Positions 28,078 through 37,917 of a stretch of 56,903 nucleotides of DNA are shown here, piece after piece (positions within the stretch are counted from its first letter, which is position 1; each line of letters opens with the position of its first letter). The stretch covers positions 1 to 56,903 of the forward strand of contig DUDF01000172.1 in the NCBI GenBank assembly GCA_012959435.1, written 5' to 3'. The DNA is from Candidatus Poseidoniales archaeon (GTDB lineage: Archaea > Thermoplasmatota > Poseidoniia > Poseidoniales > Thalassarchaeaceae). The translations under genes and the position numbers were made by a program. The notes below the pieces were generated by a model, which was not told the origin of the DNA, ran no database searches, and saw nothing but the letters and a program-made list of their open reading frames with translations.

Positions 28078-29883
28078 TTGGAGAACGAAAAATTTGGCCC
28101 TTTGAAAATGGCTGGCGTTGAAGGCCAAGTCACTGCCGTTCTGACCAATGAAAATCTTCTATTGGAGCGTAGCGACCGTAAAGGTATGAGAATTGATTTG
28201 GATACAATAACTCGTATTCGCCACCATCATGTTGCCTTCACTCCACCACTAGTGACATTGTTTGGTGTACTCGCCATCCTCTCTAGTTTCAGAGTTTGGA
28301 CTGGGGCAGTACAATATTACGCTTTTATTCTAGGTGTCATCGCATTACTCGCATGGTTGTTAGGAAGAAGACCTGCTCTTTGTATTGATACAAGACAAGG
28401 TGACCGCCACCTATTACATGGGCGCGACCACTTGTTACATCGCCTATACACTATTCTTGATCGCATGTCAGATGGTTACACTCTAGAAGATGCAGTAATA
28501 GGAATGGAAGAATTACAACAACCCGAGTTAGCTCTCATCGGTGATATTGAGGATATTCGTCATGAAGCCGGTTCAGTTGCTATTGCTGAGGCTGAATTGC
28601 AGATGGTTGGTGTTGATGAATCTCTTGAGCAAGCCCTTGCAAAATTACATAAGAACAAAAGTCCAAACACAATTCCCTCTGAGATGGTGAGTAGAGTCTC
28701 CAACTCCCCTCAGCCAACTGATAGTTCTGCATATGAGAAAGTTTGGGGAAGGGGAGAACCTGATTGGTACTCGGAAAAAGAAAAAGAATCGAATCAAACC
28801 AGTATGATGGAACGTTCCACAAAGGCATTGGCGGAGCAGAGAGTACATAGAAAAGCCGCGGCCTTAAGTTATGACACCCCATTCCAATTACCTGATTATT
28901 CAAACCAACCAAGTTCATCTAGTGTGACCACATTACCAGCAGATGGCATTACACCAAGTCCACCATTGAATAGAGCACATGCTGCTGCCCTTGAGGCAAG
29001 TGAGGCTAACTTTGATTCAGGTGGACTATTCGATATGTTTGATGAATTGGATAGTGCTAGTGAATATTCAGCAATCGTACCCCCTCAAAATGAAATACCC
29101 CCACCAACCTCCCAATTACCCGCAGTAACTCAACCTAGTTGGAAAACATCTACTGACTCAAATGTTTCATCCTATACAATGTTGAGTGATGCTGCTGGCC
29201 CTAATTTGCCAGAACCAACCCGTGTTGCATTACGTTCCAACCTCCCAACAAGTCCGGGTCTTGTCGCATCTGCAGCGACTAGAATCACACATGAACAACC
29301 ACCATTGCCAGAACAACTCCAAAGGTCATTCAATCAACTTAACAAGCCTCATCCATTAGAATCATACCCCGCTCTTAATCGGATGCAGAAACAATATGCA
29401 CGTGATTCTCGAATAAGGGTAAATCGTTCTTACAATCGTAACCGTGGCGCACTCAAAGCAATTGGGGAATGGGTCAAACCTGGACTAAAGAGAATTGAAA
29501 GTAGTAGAAAGAACATCACTCGGAAAATAATTGGTGCGGGTGACGGTTACAGAGAGGTTTACGGCGATGATGATGGAAACCAAAATGATGATTACAAAGA
29601 TACCCCACTTAATTCCACCCAAATTCTACGCTTGCGAGCGGACCAAGATTCACAGTCTGATGTTCAAGCACGCTTGCGCTTGTTAACTACAAATGGAGGC
29701 GGTGCAATCGCTGATGACCTAGCAAACCGCACATTACGCGGAATCTCAAGCAGTAGTAAAAGCGAGGGATTCACCCTTTCAGGAATGGAATCTAAGAAAT
29801 TAAACACCCCTGAAAATTTCAATGGTATGGTTGCTAGCAACGAGCCAGCACCAAGGTTTGCTGGTATGCAACGCCTTGGATGA
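28078..29883 (+). CDS. Membrane protein of unknown function with long disordered cytoplasmic region (TTG start)
   Basis: Two TM segments (VTLFGVLAILSSF / YAFILGVIALLAWLLG) preceded by a PH-like beta-rich stretch; long Pro/Ser-rich low-complexity C-terminal part. Confidence 0.65.
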   Translation: MENEKFGPLKMAGVEGQVTAVLTNENLLLERSDRKGMRIDLDTITRIRHHHVAFTPPLVTLFGVLAILSSFRVWTGAVQYYAFILGVIALLAWLLGRRPALCIDTRQGDRHLLHGRDHLLHRLYTILDRMSDGYTLEDAVIGMEELQQPELALIGDIEDIRHEAGSVAIAEAELQMVGVDESLEQALAKLHKNKSPNTIPSEMVSRVSNSPQPTDSSAYEKVWGRGEPDWYSEKEKESNQTSMMERSTKALAEQRVHRKAAALSYDTPFQLPDYSNQPSSSSVTTLPADGITPSPPLNRAHAAALEASEANFDSGGLFDMFDELDSASEYSAIVPPQNEIPPPTSQLPAVTQPSWKTSTDSNVSSYTMLSDAAGPNLPEPTRVALRSNLPTSPGLVASAATRITHEQPPLPEQLQRSFNQLNKPHPLESYPALNRMQKQYARDSRIRVNRSYNRNRGALKAIGEWVKPGLKRIESSRKNITRKIIGAGDGYREVYGDDDGNQNDDYKDTPLNSTQILRLRADQDSQSDVQARLRLLTTNGGGAIADDLANRTLRGISSSSKSEGFTLSGMESKKLNTPENFNGMVASNEPAPRFAGMQRLG

Positions 29884-29902
29884 TTGGAAACCCACTGTAA
29901 AA

Positions 29903-31237
29903 TCACAGTAAGTTTGGATGCTCTTCGATATACTGGATAGTAATATCCTGAGCCAAATAATCAGGCTCATTCAAAATTGCCTTATGCAAAGGAATAACTG
30001 TCTCAACCCCTACCAATACAGTTTCATCTAGAGCTGTTTTCATCCCAGCAATCGCATCTTCTCTAGTGGGGCCCCAAACAACCATCTTGGCTAGTAGGGA
30101 GTCAAAACATCCTGGCATCTCGTAACCAACATGTGCATGCGTGTCAACTCTTACTCCGAAACCTGCAGGGAAGTGACAATCCCAAAGTCGCCCTGGAGAT
30201 GGTACAAAGTTCACCGGGTCTTCAGCATTAATCCGGCATTGGATGGCGTGCCCTGAAATTTCAATTTCATCTTGGGTAAAGGGTAATGATTCACCAGCAG
30301 CAATACGGATTCCAAGACTCACTAAGTCATGGCCAGTAATCATCTCCGTTATTGTGTGCTCCACTTGTACTCTCGGGTTCACTTCCAAAAAATAAAACTC
30401 TCCACTTGAATCGCGTAAGAATTCAAAGGTTGCCAATCCCTTGTAACCGACTGCTTCTGCACCGGCACAAACCCTCGCCCCTATTTCCTCACGCTCTTCT
30501 AGACTAAGCCATGGGCCTTCTTCCAGTAGTTTCTGGTGTCGGCGTTGTATGGAACAAAAACGCTCGCCGAAATGAATAGCATTTTTTCCATCAGCAAGAA
30601 CTTGGAATTCTATGTGTTGTGCTCCTTCAATGTATTTCTCAATAAATACACGCTCGTCTCCAAAAGCTGAACGTGCTCGTGATTGACAGAGTTTGAGAGC
30701 AGAATTAAACTCGCCCTCTTGATGAACAATTTGCATCCCAATCCCGCCACCACCAGCAGCAGCCTTGATAATAACTGGATAACCGATTTCAGTAGCAATT
30801 GTTGCCGCTTCTGAGGCACTTTCTACAGGCTTGCTACTGCCTTTAGCAACAGGGAGGCCAGCTGCCTCCATAGCCCTTCGAGCCTCTATCTTGTCACCAA
30901 GCAATGAAATTACATCTGATGAAGGGCCAATAAAAGCAATTCCTTCTTCTTCACAACGGCGAACAAATTCAGCATTCTCAGCCAAGAACCCGTAGCCGGG
31001 ATGAATTGCTTGAGCACCAACCTCCTTCGCTGCCTCTATCACCTTTTCATAATCAAGGTAAGCATCTAGTGGATTGGAAGAATAATTTGGTATTGCAATA
31101 TCTGAAAATCGCACCGGCAAAGAAAGGCGATCTTCGCGACCATGAATGATTGCAACTTCACAACCCAAAGTACGTAGTGCTCTAGAAATTCTGAGAGCGA
31201 TTTCACCGCGGTTAGCAATGAGCACCCTCTCAAACAT
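29903..31237 (-). CDS. Biotin carboxylase subunit (acetyl/propionyl-CoA carboxylase type)
   Basis: MFERVLIANRGEIALRISRALRTLGCE, HPGYGFLAENAEF, IIKAAAGGGGIGMQ, FLEVNPRVQVEHTITEMITG. Confidence 0.94.
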   Translation of the reverse strand: MFERVLIANRGEIALRISRALRTLGCEVAIIHGREDRLSLPVRFSDIAIPNYSSNPLDAYLDYEKVIEAAKEVGAQAIHPGYGFLAENAEFVRRCEEEGIAFIGPSSDVISLLGDKIEARRAMEAAGLPVAKGSSKPVESASEAATIATEIGYPVIIKAAAGGGGIGMQIVHQEGEFNSALKLCQSRARSAFGDERVFIEKYIEGAQHIEFQVLADGKNAIHFGERFCSIQRRHQKLLEEGPWLSLEEREEIGARVCAGAEAVGYKGLATFEFLRDSSGEFYFLEVNPRVQVEHTITEMITGHDLVSLGIRIAAGESLPFTQDEIEISGHAIQCRINAEDPVNFVPSPGRLWDCHFPAGFGVRVDTHAHVGYEMPGCFDSLLAKMVVWGPTREDAIAGMKTALDETVLVGVETVIPLHKAILNEPDYLAQDITIQYIEEHPNLL

Positions 31238-31289
31238 GGAATGCCACGAGAGGACCCGGTTCAATAGAATGACTATCCCTGATATCTAA

Positions 31290-32573
31290 TTAGTAGACAT
31301 CTCTGAGGTAGCGCTTCTCTTGCTTCATCATCCGCTGTTCAACGAATTCCTTGGCATCGTCTGCACTCATTCCACCATGCTCCTCACAAATATTGATGAG
31401 AGTTTTGTGAACGTCCTTCGCCATACGGTTTTTGTCACCACAAACGTAGAAGTATGCTCCACCGTCAATCCATGACCACATCTCTTCACCATTTTCGGCC
31501 ATCAAATTCTGTACGTAGGTTTTGGGAATTTCTGTCATCCGTGACCATGCAAGGTCAAGGTGAGTCAAGTGTCCACTGTCTGACCAATCACTCAACTCCT
31601 CACGATAGAGGTATTCATGAGTTGAAGTTCGGTCACCAAAAAATAACCAATTTCGGCCTTTAGCTTTGTCAAATTTTCTTTGTTCGAGGAAGGCTCGAAA
31701 TGGTGCGATACCAGTACCAGGTCCAACCATGATAATGTCTGTATCACCGTTTTCGGGTAGCACGAAACTACGAGTTGGCGACATAAACATTGGAATTGTA
31801 TCCTCATTGAGAGGGGCTGAGTCTGCCATGTAAACTGTACACAATCCACCACGATCCCGACCATGGTGGTTGTATCTTACAATCGCAACTGTCAACTCAA
31901 CTTGACTAGGGTGTGCGTCAAGAGATGAAGCGATTGAGTATAGACGTGGTTTTAGCCGGTCTAAATTTGAAACAAACTCTTGTGGTGTAAAAGAGAGGTT
32001 GGGCATATCCGATAACAAATCTATGTAGTCACGACTCCATAGATAATCTTCCATTGCATCTGGATTATTTACTAGTGATTCCCATAACATGAGAGATGGG
32101 TCTCCCATTGCACCAACAGGTGTGAATCCATCTGGGTAATCTTGTTCTTCACCTGACCAACCCCATTGAACACTGTTTGAATCACCATTTGTGGAAACTC
32201 TACTTCGTCCAACTAATCTAACTGATATTTTGGGACTTGTTGATGAAAACTTCATCTCAAGGCCTTGGATGAACTTCTTGCATAATCGGTGAACTTCGTA
32301 GTGGTTTGCTAATGCTTCACCCACATTTGTCTCACCAAGGTGCGTCTTAACCACTTCCTCACCAGTGAAATTGAGAAGTCCGAGTAAATCTGAAACTAAT
32401 TCTGCAGGATTTTCTGGTATGATTCCAAGTGCATCTCCGACTTTATATTCCAAGCCGGAATCACCGAGGTCGAAAACAACGTGGCGAGTTTCTTTTGTTG
32501 AGTCGGGGTGAGTGATTATCCTCTTCTCAACCATTTTTCCAAGGTAGGGATTTTTGCTGCTGTATTCACTCAT
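31290..32573 (-). CDS. CysJ/CPR-like flavoprotein reductase (FAD + NAD(P)H modules, no flavodoxin domain)
   Basis: KETRHVVFDLGDSGLEYKVGDALGIIPEN, RLKPRLYSIASSLDAHPSQVELTVAIV, IMVGPGTGIAPFRAFLEQR, FYVCGDKNRMAKDVH. ORF track start 32624; MSEYSSKN start preferred. Confidence 0.88.
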   Translation of the reverse strand: MSEYSSKNPYLGKMVEKRIITHPDSTKETRHVVFDLGDSGLEYKVGDALGIIPENPAELVSDLLGLLNFTGEEVVKTHLGETNVGEALANHYEVHRLCKKFIQGLEMKFSSTSPKISVRLVGRSRVSTNGDSNSVQWGWSGEEQDYPDGFTPVGAMGDPSLMLWESLVNNPDAMEDYLWSRDYIDLLSDMPNLSFTPQEFVSNLDRLKPRLYSIASSLDAHPSQVELTVAIVRYNHHGRDRGGLCTVYMADSAPLNEDTIPMFMSPTRSFVLPENGDTDIIMVGPGTGIAPFRAFLEQRKFDKAKGRNWLFFGDRTSTHEYLYREELSDWSDSGHLTHLDLAWSRMTEIPKTYVQNLMAENGEEMWSWIDGGAYFYVCGDKNRMAKDVHKTLINICEEHGGMSADDAKEFVEQRMMKQEKRYLRDVY

Positions 32574-32728
32574 TGCGCCATCTCCTAATGTCACTCCGCC
32601 TACGGCGGGATGACTATCCGTCAAGACTACTGTTTATCAAGCGAATGGAAAGGCGTGTTGTTTTGAGTCAAATGAATTACGACGCGCAACTAAAGCACTC
32701 ATGCACTCTCCGACTGTTTGAGCGTAGC

Positions 32729-33505
32729 ATGGTTGAAGTCAAATTTCTAGGCAGTGGAAATGCCTTTTGTCCAGATGGGCGCATGCACTCACTTGTCTTG
32801 CTTGATGGGAAAATTCTCATTGATACACCACCAACTATCCTACCTCAATTAGGACAAGCTGGACTCAGCCCTGCTGATATCAACACAATACTGTTCACCC
32901 ACTGGCATGGTGACCACATTTTCGGGTTTCCATTTTTCATACTTGAGCGCAAGTACATATCTGACCGTGAAGGCCACAACACCCTAGATGTCCACCTGCA
33001 TGAAGGTGGGGGCAAGAAATTGAAAGAACTCTCTGAAATTGCATTCCCTGGTTCTTTGACTGATGTACTCGAAAATCGTGTGAGGTTTCACCACTCCAAA
33101 AATGGACCAGTTACAGGTACATCAGATTGGGTGTTTGAAAGGTTCCCAGTAAACCATGAACCCGCCACAGAACCACACGGTTACCAATTGCACCACACTT
33201 CGGGATTGACAATAATCCATTGTGGAGATTCTGGACCTTGTGAAGAAATTGAACAGAGAGTAGGGGGTGCTGACATAGTCATTATTGAAGTCGGTGTTCC
33301 GGATGGGGTTCCGACTGATTTTCATTTCAAGCCATCGAGTTTATCTGATTTAGCACAGAAAAACCCCTCGACAATATTTCTAGCAACTCATCTTTATACA
33401 ACAAAAGATGAAACAATATCTGATTTACCAGATAATGTTATTCAAGTACAAGATGGGGACGTGTTTAATTGCGGAACTGGTGGAATTATCACAAATTCCA
33501 ATTGA
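32729..33505 (+). CDS. Metallo-beta-lactamase-fold hydrolase (RNase Z / arylsulfatase-like)
   Basis: MVEVKFLGSGNAFCPDGRMHS, ILFTHWHGDHIFGFPFF (HxHxDH), IIHCGDSGPCEEI, IFLATHLYT. ORF track start at 32573 is probably too early. Confidence 0.88.
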   Translation: MVEVKFLGSGNAFCPDGRMHSLVLLDGKILIDTPPTILPQLGQAGLSPADINTILFTHWHGDHIFGFPFFILERKYISDREGHNTLDVHLHEGGGKKLKELSEIAFPGSLTDVLENRVRFHHSKNGPVTGTSDWVFERFPVNHEPATEPHGYQLHHTSGLTIIHCGDSGPCEEIEQRVGGADIVIIEVGVPDGVPTDFHFKPSSLSDLAQKNPSTIFLATHLYTTKDETISDLPDNVIQVQDGDVFNCGTGGIITNSN

Positions 33506-33984
33506 ATTGTTTTTCCTCGATGATACAATAATAATAATTTTAATATCACCGCATTGTAGGAATAATAATTTGGAGCCGTTTTTGTTCGGATGCAATAATT
33601 TACAAGGGGTCGATTTTGAATTATGCACTTTTGCAATCTAAAAATGTTACAAAATATCGCTTGAAAAATTCACTTCTTTTGATTCTTCATTCTGAACCAT
33701 TCTCTTTACCTATTCTGAGAGGGCGCGACTGCCAAGGTCTGGCGTCATAATTGTAAAAACACGATACAGAGGCTTTGAAATCGTTATTTTTTCACTCATT
33801 CCAATTGGGACTTAATATACTATAATTATATTCCACTAGGGCGAAAAAATAAGGGCACGTTTGAGATTTAGCAAGTATCCTTATTAGACCGACACACCTC
33901 CTGCAGAATCTCCGTAACAGTTGAGACCACCACTCACAAAACAAAGTCGGAGAAATTGAAGGGAAATGGAGTCGGTGTTATAAA
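33506..33984. promoter_or_regulatory. AT-rich intergenic region upstream of orc1/cdc6; candidate replication origin / promoter
   Basis: ~480 bp without a convincing CDS, rich in AT tracts (ATACTATAATTATATTCCACTAGGGCGAAAAAATAAGGGC), directly preceding an initiator gene. Confidence 0.4.
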
Positions 33985-35223
33985 ATGGGCGAAAATATTT
34001 TCAACCACTTACTCGGTGATGATAGCCTATTTAAGAACCGCGATGTACTTCACCATGGCTTCACACCTGATAACCTACCACATAGGGAAAATGAGATTAA
34101 AACTTTGGTTCATAATTTAGTTGAAGCACTTCATGGGCAGATGCCTTCCAATATGATACTGTACGGACAACCAGGTTTAGGGAAAACTGCTGTCACTCGT
34201 TATGTCTGTAAACAATTATTAGATCGTGGAAAAGAAATCGGGCGTACAATTAGCGCAGTTGAAGTCAACTGTTGCTCAATTGATACCAAGTATCGTGTAC
34301 TCGCTAAGTTGGCAAATGACCTAGCACCTGATAATGAAAGCCTCGTACCCTTCACCGGATGGCCCACCGATAAAGTTCTTCAACAGCTTCAACAAAATAT
34401 GGAATCACAAGGTGGCGTCCACATCTTTGTATTAGACGAAATTGACCATTTAGTAAAACGGCATGGTGACGACATTCTCTACCCACTTACTAGCCTAAAC
34501 TACGAATTGAGAAATTCTAAGTGTTGTGTAATAGGAATTACAAACGACCTACAATTCACTGAGATGCTTGATGCAAGAATTGCCTCACGACTTGGCTCAG
34601 AAGACTTGGCATTTTCACCGTATAACGCTAGTCAAATTGGAGATATCCTATCCCAACGCGCGCTCGTGGGCGTACGCGAGGGTGTACTTGAGAACGGAGT
34701 CATCAAACTCTGCTCTGCCTTAGCGGCACAAGAACATGGAGATGCGCGGCGCGCATTGGATTTACTGAGAGTTGCCATTCACAAAGCTGATGTCATGGGA
34801 GACAAACTCGTTTCTACAGAACATGTTCGTTTAGCCCAAAATCAATTACAATTTGACCAAATGACTCCAGTAATTTCTAGTCTACCGTTCCATCAAAAGC
34901 TGGTTCTTTACAGCATCCTACTCAATGAGAGTAATGGTTTGACAAATATTTCAACAGGAGAGGTGTTCTCAGTTTACCAAATGACTTGTAATAACGCATC
35001 GGTCACACCACTAGTTTCACGCTCTATTGGAAATGTGATTAAAAATCTCGATAGCCTTGGATTAGTTACGGCCAAAACAACCAGCCTAGGACGTTATGGC
35101 AGAAGTAATAGAATTAATTCTTGCATACCTCAAAACATCAATGCCATAACCATCATGACTGAGGCTGATGAAGCGATGAAACCGGTGGTAAACAGCACAT
35201 ATCGCCTACAAGCAAGGCTTTGA
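33985..35223 (+). CDS. cdc6: Orc1/Cdc6 replication initiator
   Basis: LPHRENEIKTLVHNLVEALHG, MILYGQPGLGKTAVTRYV (Walker A), IFVLDEIDHLV (Walker B), IGITNDLQF, RIASRLGSEDLAFSPY, HGDARRALDLLRVA, C-terminal wHTH region. Confidence 0.95.
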   Translation: MGENIFNHLLGDDSLFKNRDVLHHGFTPDNLPHRENEIKTLVHNLVEALHGQMPSNMILYGQPGLGKTAVTRYVCKQLLDRGKEIGRTISAVEVNCCSIDTKYRVLAKLANDLAPDNESLVPFTGWPTDKVLQQLQQNMESQGGVHIFVLDEIDHLVKRHGDDILYPLTSLNYELRNSKCCVIGITNDLQFTEMLDARIASRLGSEDLAFSPYNASQIGDILSQRALVGVREGVLENGVIKLCSALAAQEHGDARRALDLLRVAIHKADVMGDKLVSTEHVRLAQNQLQFDQMTPVISSLPFHQKLVLYSILLNESNGLTNISTGEVFSVYQMTCNNASVTPLVSRSIGNVIKNLDSLGLVTAKTTSLGRYGRSNRINSCIPQNINAITIMTEADEAMKPVVNSTYRLQARL

Positions 35224-35288
35224 GTACCAAAACCTCGCCAATTCTTCGCTAAGAATTGTTAAGAGAGGGTCGCCGGTCGGCCGCCTTG

Positions 35289-35879
35289 ATGAGCGACGAT
35301 AGTGGAGACAGCGGGAACGAGTCTGTCAGCATGATTGTAGATTGGGTTAAGTCACCAGGCAAGGCGTTTTCATCTCTAGTCTTTGGACTTGGAGTATGGG
35401 GACTAATACTTGGTATCATCAATGTGGTGTTTGGAGCAGTTGTTTCTGGTGAGCGAAAGATCGTTTGGGCTGGATACCTTACAATGGGTTACCTCTGGGA
35501 TGAACCTTACTCCGAGATGATTTATCGACCGTGGTCTGACACCGTATTCTTGGCAATGGCAATTACCGGTATTGCATGGGGAGCCTGGGGGCTTCACCAA
35601 AAAGTAGAGGGCGGATTCCAAGCTTGGATCAAAGGAATTTTCTTTCACCCAATTTGGACTAGCCTAGTTTCTGGGCGTGAAGAAGGTGGAATGACAATGA
35701 CCGCCGCTGCTTGGTGCTTACTACTAGGATTCGGATTCTACACCTATTGGTCAATCGTCCATTGGGCGTGGACTGATGTCGGTGTTTACGCAGTAACAGC
35801 CCCACTCCTTGCATTCGGATTTGGATTGCGCTTCTTGGCATTGATTGATGATAGTGACAGTTTACTATCAGAATCTTGA
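35289..35879 (+). CDS. Multi-TM membrane protein of unknown function
   Basis: Several hydrophobic helices; start MSDDSGDSGNES (ORF track begins 35256). Confidence 0.6.
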   Translation: MSDDSGDSGNESVSMIVDWVKSPGKAFSSLVFGLGVWGLILGIINVVFGAVVSGERKIVWAGYLTMGYLWDEPYSEMIYRPWSDTVFLAMAITGIAWGAWGLHQKVEGGFQAWIKGIFFHPIWTSLVSGREEGGMTMTAAAWCLLLGFGFYTYWSIVHWAWTDVGVYAVTAPLLAFGFGLRFLALIDDSDSLLSES

Positions 35880-35907
35880 ACGGTTAACACCTTTCTTCCA
35901 ACTGCAA

Positions 35908-36843
35908 TTAATGCCCATTCCTACTGAGTATTGCGTCTAAACATCCTTCAAATGTCCCCAACCAAAGGGCTACGCTCCATAACAGATAGTTACGGAAAAT
36001 AATAGCAGATACTAGAATTACTGCTGTTGCGATTACAGGGTCAAGAAAATTTGCGACCGAAACTGATAATGCAGCATATGGAATTAATAGGAATGCAATA
36101 AGCATTCCATCCTTAGAAAAATCGTGTTTCACTCCACGGTATTTTCTCATTATTCGTGTGTGTGCGCGGGCATCTCTACGACGCTTTTGAAGAAATATTT
36201 TGAGACGGCTCTCCGCTACATGGTCCACGACTGCTTCCGGCTCATATCGAATACTCCCTCCAGATTGTATTATTTTCATTGAGACCTCCATGTCCTCTGC
36301 ATGATACCAAGATGGGTCAAAGCCGCCTCGTGAAATGAGACGCTCTCTCCTGAACATTGAACATGGGCCATTAGCCAAAGTAGTTTTATCTGAACGTGAT
36401 GAGTATTTCCAAGCAATGGTACGAGACCGCAATCTGCTGACCGAAGTTCTACCTTCGTCAAAGATAACTCTGCCCGTTACAGCATCCACCCCGTCACTTG
36501 AGGTAAACATCCTCTCAAGCCAATCTGGTCTTGGGCGACAATCAATGTCAGTTATCGCTACCCACTCTCCCTTTGCAATGTTTAGTGCCTTGTTCCTACC
36601 TGCAGACAGACCCAGCGGTTCTTGTGAAAGAATTTGAATAGGAATCCCGTCAGAAGAATCATCTTCTGAGATTTGCCATTTTTGAAGTAGCTCATTGCTT
36701 CCATCTGTTGAGCCGTCATCAACAGCGATGATTTCCAGCGGCCGGTATGTTTGAGCGCATAATGCAGTCATGCAATCGTCAACCCAGTGTGCTCCGTTAC
36801 GAACACAAACTGTGATGCTAATTAGTGGAGAAGTCACTCTCAC
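35908..36843 (-). CDS. Family 2 glycosyltransferase
   Basis: ISITVCVRNGAHWVDDCMTALCAQTYRPLEIIAVDDGSTDGS, AGRNKALNIAKGEWVAITDIDCRP; C-terminal TM helices. Confidence 0.92.
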   Translation of the reverse strand: MRVTSPLISITVCVRNGAHWVDDCMTALCAQTYRPLEIIAVDDGSTDGSNELLQKWQISEDDSSDGIPIQILSQEPLGLSAGRNKALNIAKGEWVAITDIDCRPRPDWLERMFTSSDGVDAVTGRVIFDEGRTSVSRLRSRTIAWKYSSRSDKTTLANGPCSMFRRERLISRGGFDPSWYHAEDMEVSMKIIQSGGSIRYEPEAVVDHVAESRLKIFLQKRRRDARAHTRIMRKYRGVKHDFSKDGMLIAFLLIPYAALSVSVANFLDPVIATAVILVSAIIFRNYLLWSVALWLGTFEGCLDAILSRNGH

Positions 36844-37856
36844 AGCTCCTTAGTGAATACATCAAGAAGTCTACGGCAATTTTCTTTGGTCTCTTGGCTA
36901 GTAATCCTGACGACAACCCCTTTTCCTGGTTGACCATATATTACAGCACAACCTATTGGAGCGAGTAAGTGAACAATGATGGGCGCTAAGTCCTCTTCAC
37001 CATTTACCACAATAAGAGTTGGGCGGCTATTCAAGAGTGCTACCTTTGTAGTTAATTTCAAGTCTGCAGTGATGAGCCCTGGGGGATTTGAACAAGTTGA
37101 TAGATGTGCAAATAATTCTCTGTCAAGGTTTTCTGCTTCAGCCCAAATCTCACGCTTTGTCATTCCGTCGATGAACGATATGTCTGGAATCTCTCCCATG
37201 TCAACTAATGTTTGTACAGTAACATCTCCGACAGCAATCAATTTTGGTGATGACTCTGAAATTGAGGCAATGGCTCTTCGCATCGCTACTTCAGGCCTTG
37301 ACTCGGGTCCTTCATGAAGGGTTCCAAATGGTTGTTTTAATTCGTCGTCTAAGATTTCTGGCATTCGCTGGTCAAGGTACATCTCAGCCTCTCCGAGCCA
37401 AGGCTGACCTTGACGGTCAATTTCACCATCTCGTATTCTGCTTGAAGAAATGATTTCACCAGCCGGCCCCACAATATGTTCTACCACAATAATACTCAAA
37501 GGAGGCAAGTCTCCACGTTTTCTTGAACTATTGATCTCTTCACATGCAGGTTTGGTTTCAGGGGTGCATCCTATCGAATCGGCCTCTAAACTAGTTGAGG
37601 CGGGGCCTACTTCATTCTCTAATAAATGAATAGATACCCGATCATTACCATCTTCAGAAACCACCCAATCCAAAATGTCTTTTTTACGGGTGTCCCAATC
37701 TAAAACAATCGAGGTTTTTAATTGGGCCATATTATCGCTTGTCAGCCATATCTGAACCTTGTCAGATTGTTCCAAACAAGTAGTGATAAGATGATGATGG
37801 CCAGCATGAAGGCGGTCAAATGTGCCACCTAGTAAACACAGTGAGTGCCTTCCCAT
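36840..37856 (-). CDS. Fused pantetheine-phosphate adenylyltransferase + GTP-dependent dephospho-CoA kinase (DUF359)
   Basis: LCLLGGTFDRLHAGHHHLI (PPAT), then KLIAVGDVTVQTLVDMG...GLITADL...LIVVNGEEDLAPIIVHLLAPIGCAVIYGQPGKGVVV (DUF359 motifs). Preferred start MGRHSL. Confidence 0.85.
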   Translation of the reverse strand: MGRHSLCLLGGTFDRLHAGHHHLITTCLEQSDKVQIWLTSDNMAQLKTSIVLDWDTRKKDILDWVVSEDGNDRVSIHLLENEVGPASTSLEADSIGCTPETKPACEEINSSRKRGDLPPLSIIVVEHIVGPAGEIISSSRIRDGEIDRQGQPWLGEAEMYLDQRMPEILDDELKQPFGTLHEGPESRPEVAMRRAIASISESSPKLIAVGDVTVQTLVDMGEIPDISFIDGMTKREIWAEAENLDRELFAHLSTCSNPPGLITADLKLTTKVALLNSRPTLIVVNGEEDLAPIIVHLLAPIGCAVIYGQPGKGVVVRITSQETKENCRRLLDVFTKEL

Positions 37857-37917
37857 TAAAACATCTGAGAGGTTGAACCCCAATCAAACCTACGGATAAA
37901 AAGAAGATGAAAAATGT

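Noticed and set aside
33408-33641. ORFs in the AT-rich region upstream of orc1/cdc6
   Set aside because: Several overlapping frames, no domain, compositionally biased; overlaps the end of the MBL-fold gene.
35289-35879. Possible new membrane transport system downstream of orc1/cdc6
   Set aside because: Only a single small multi-TM protein with no recognisable family or partner; insufficient basis.
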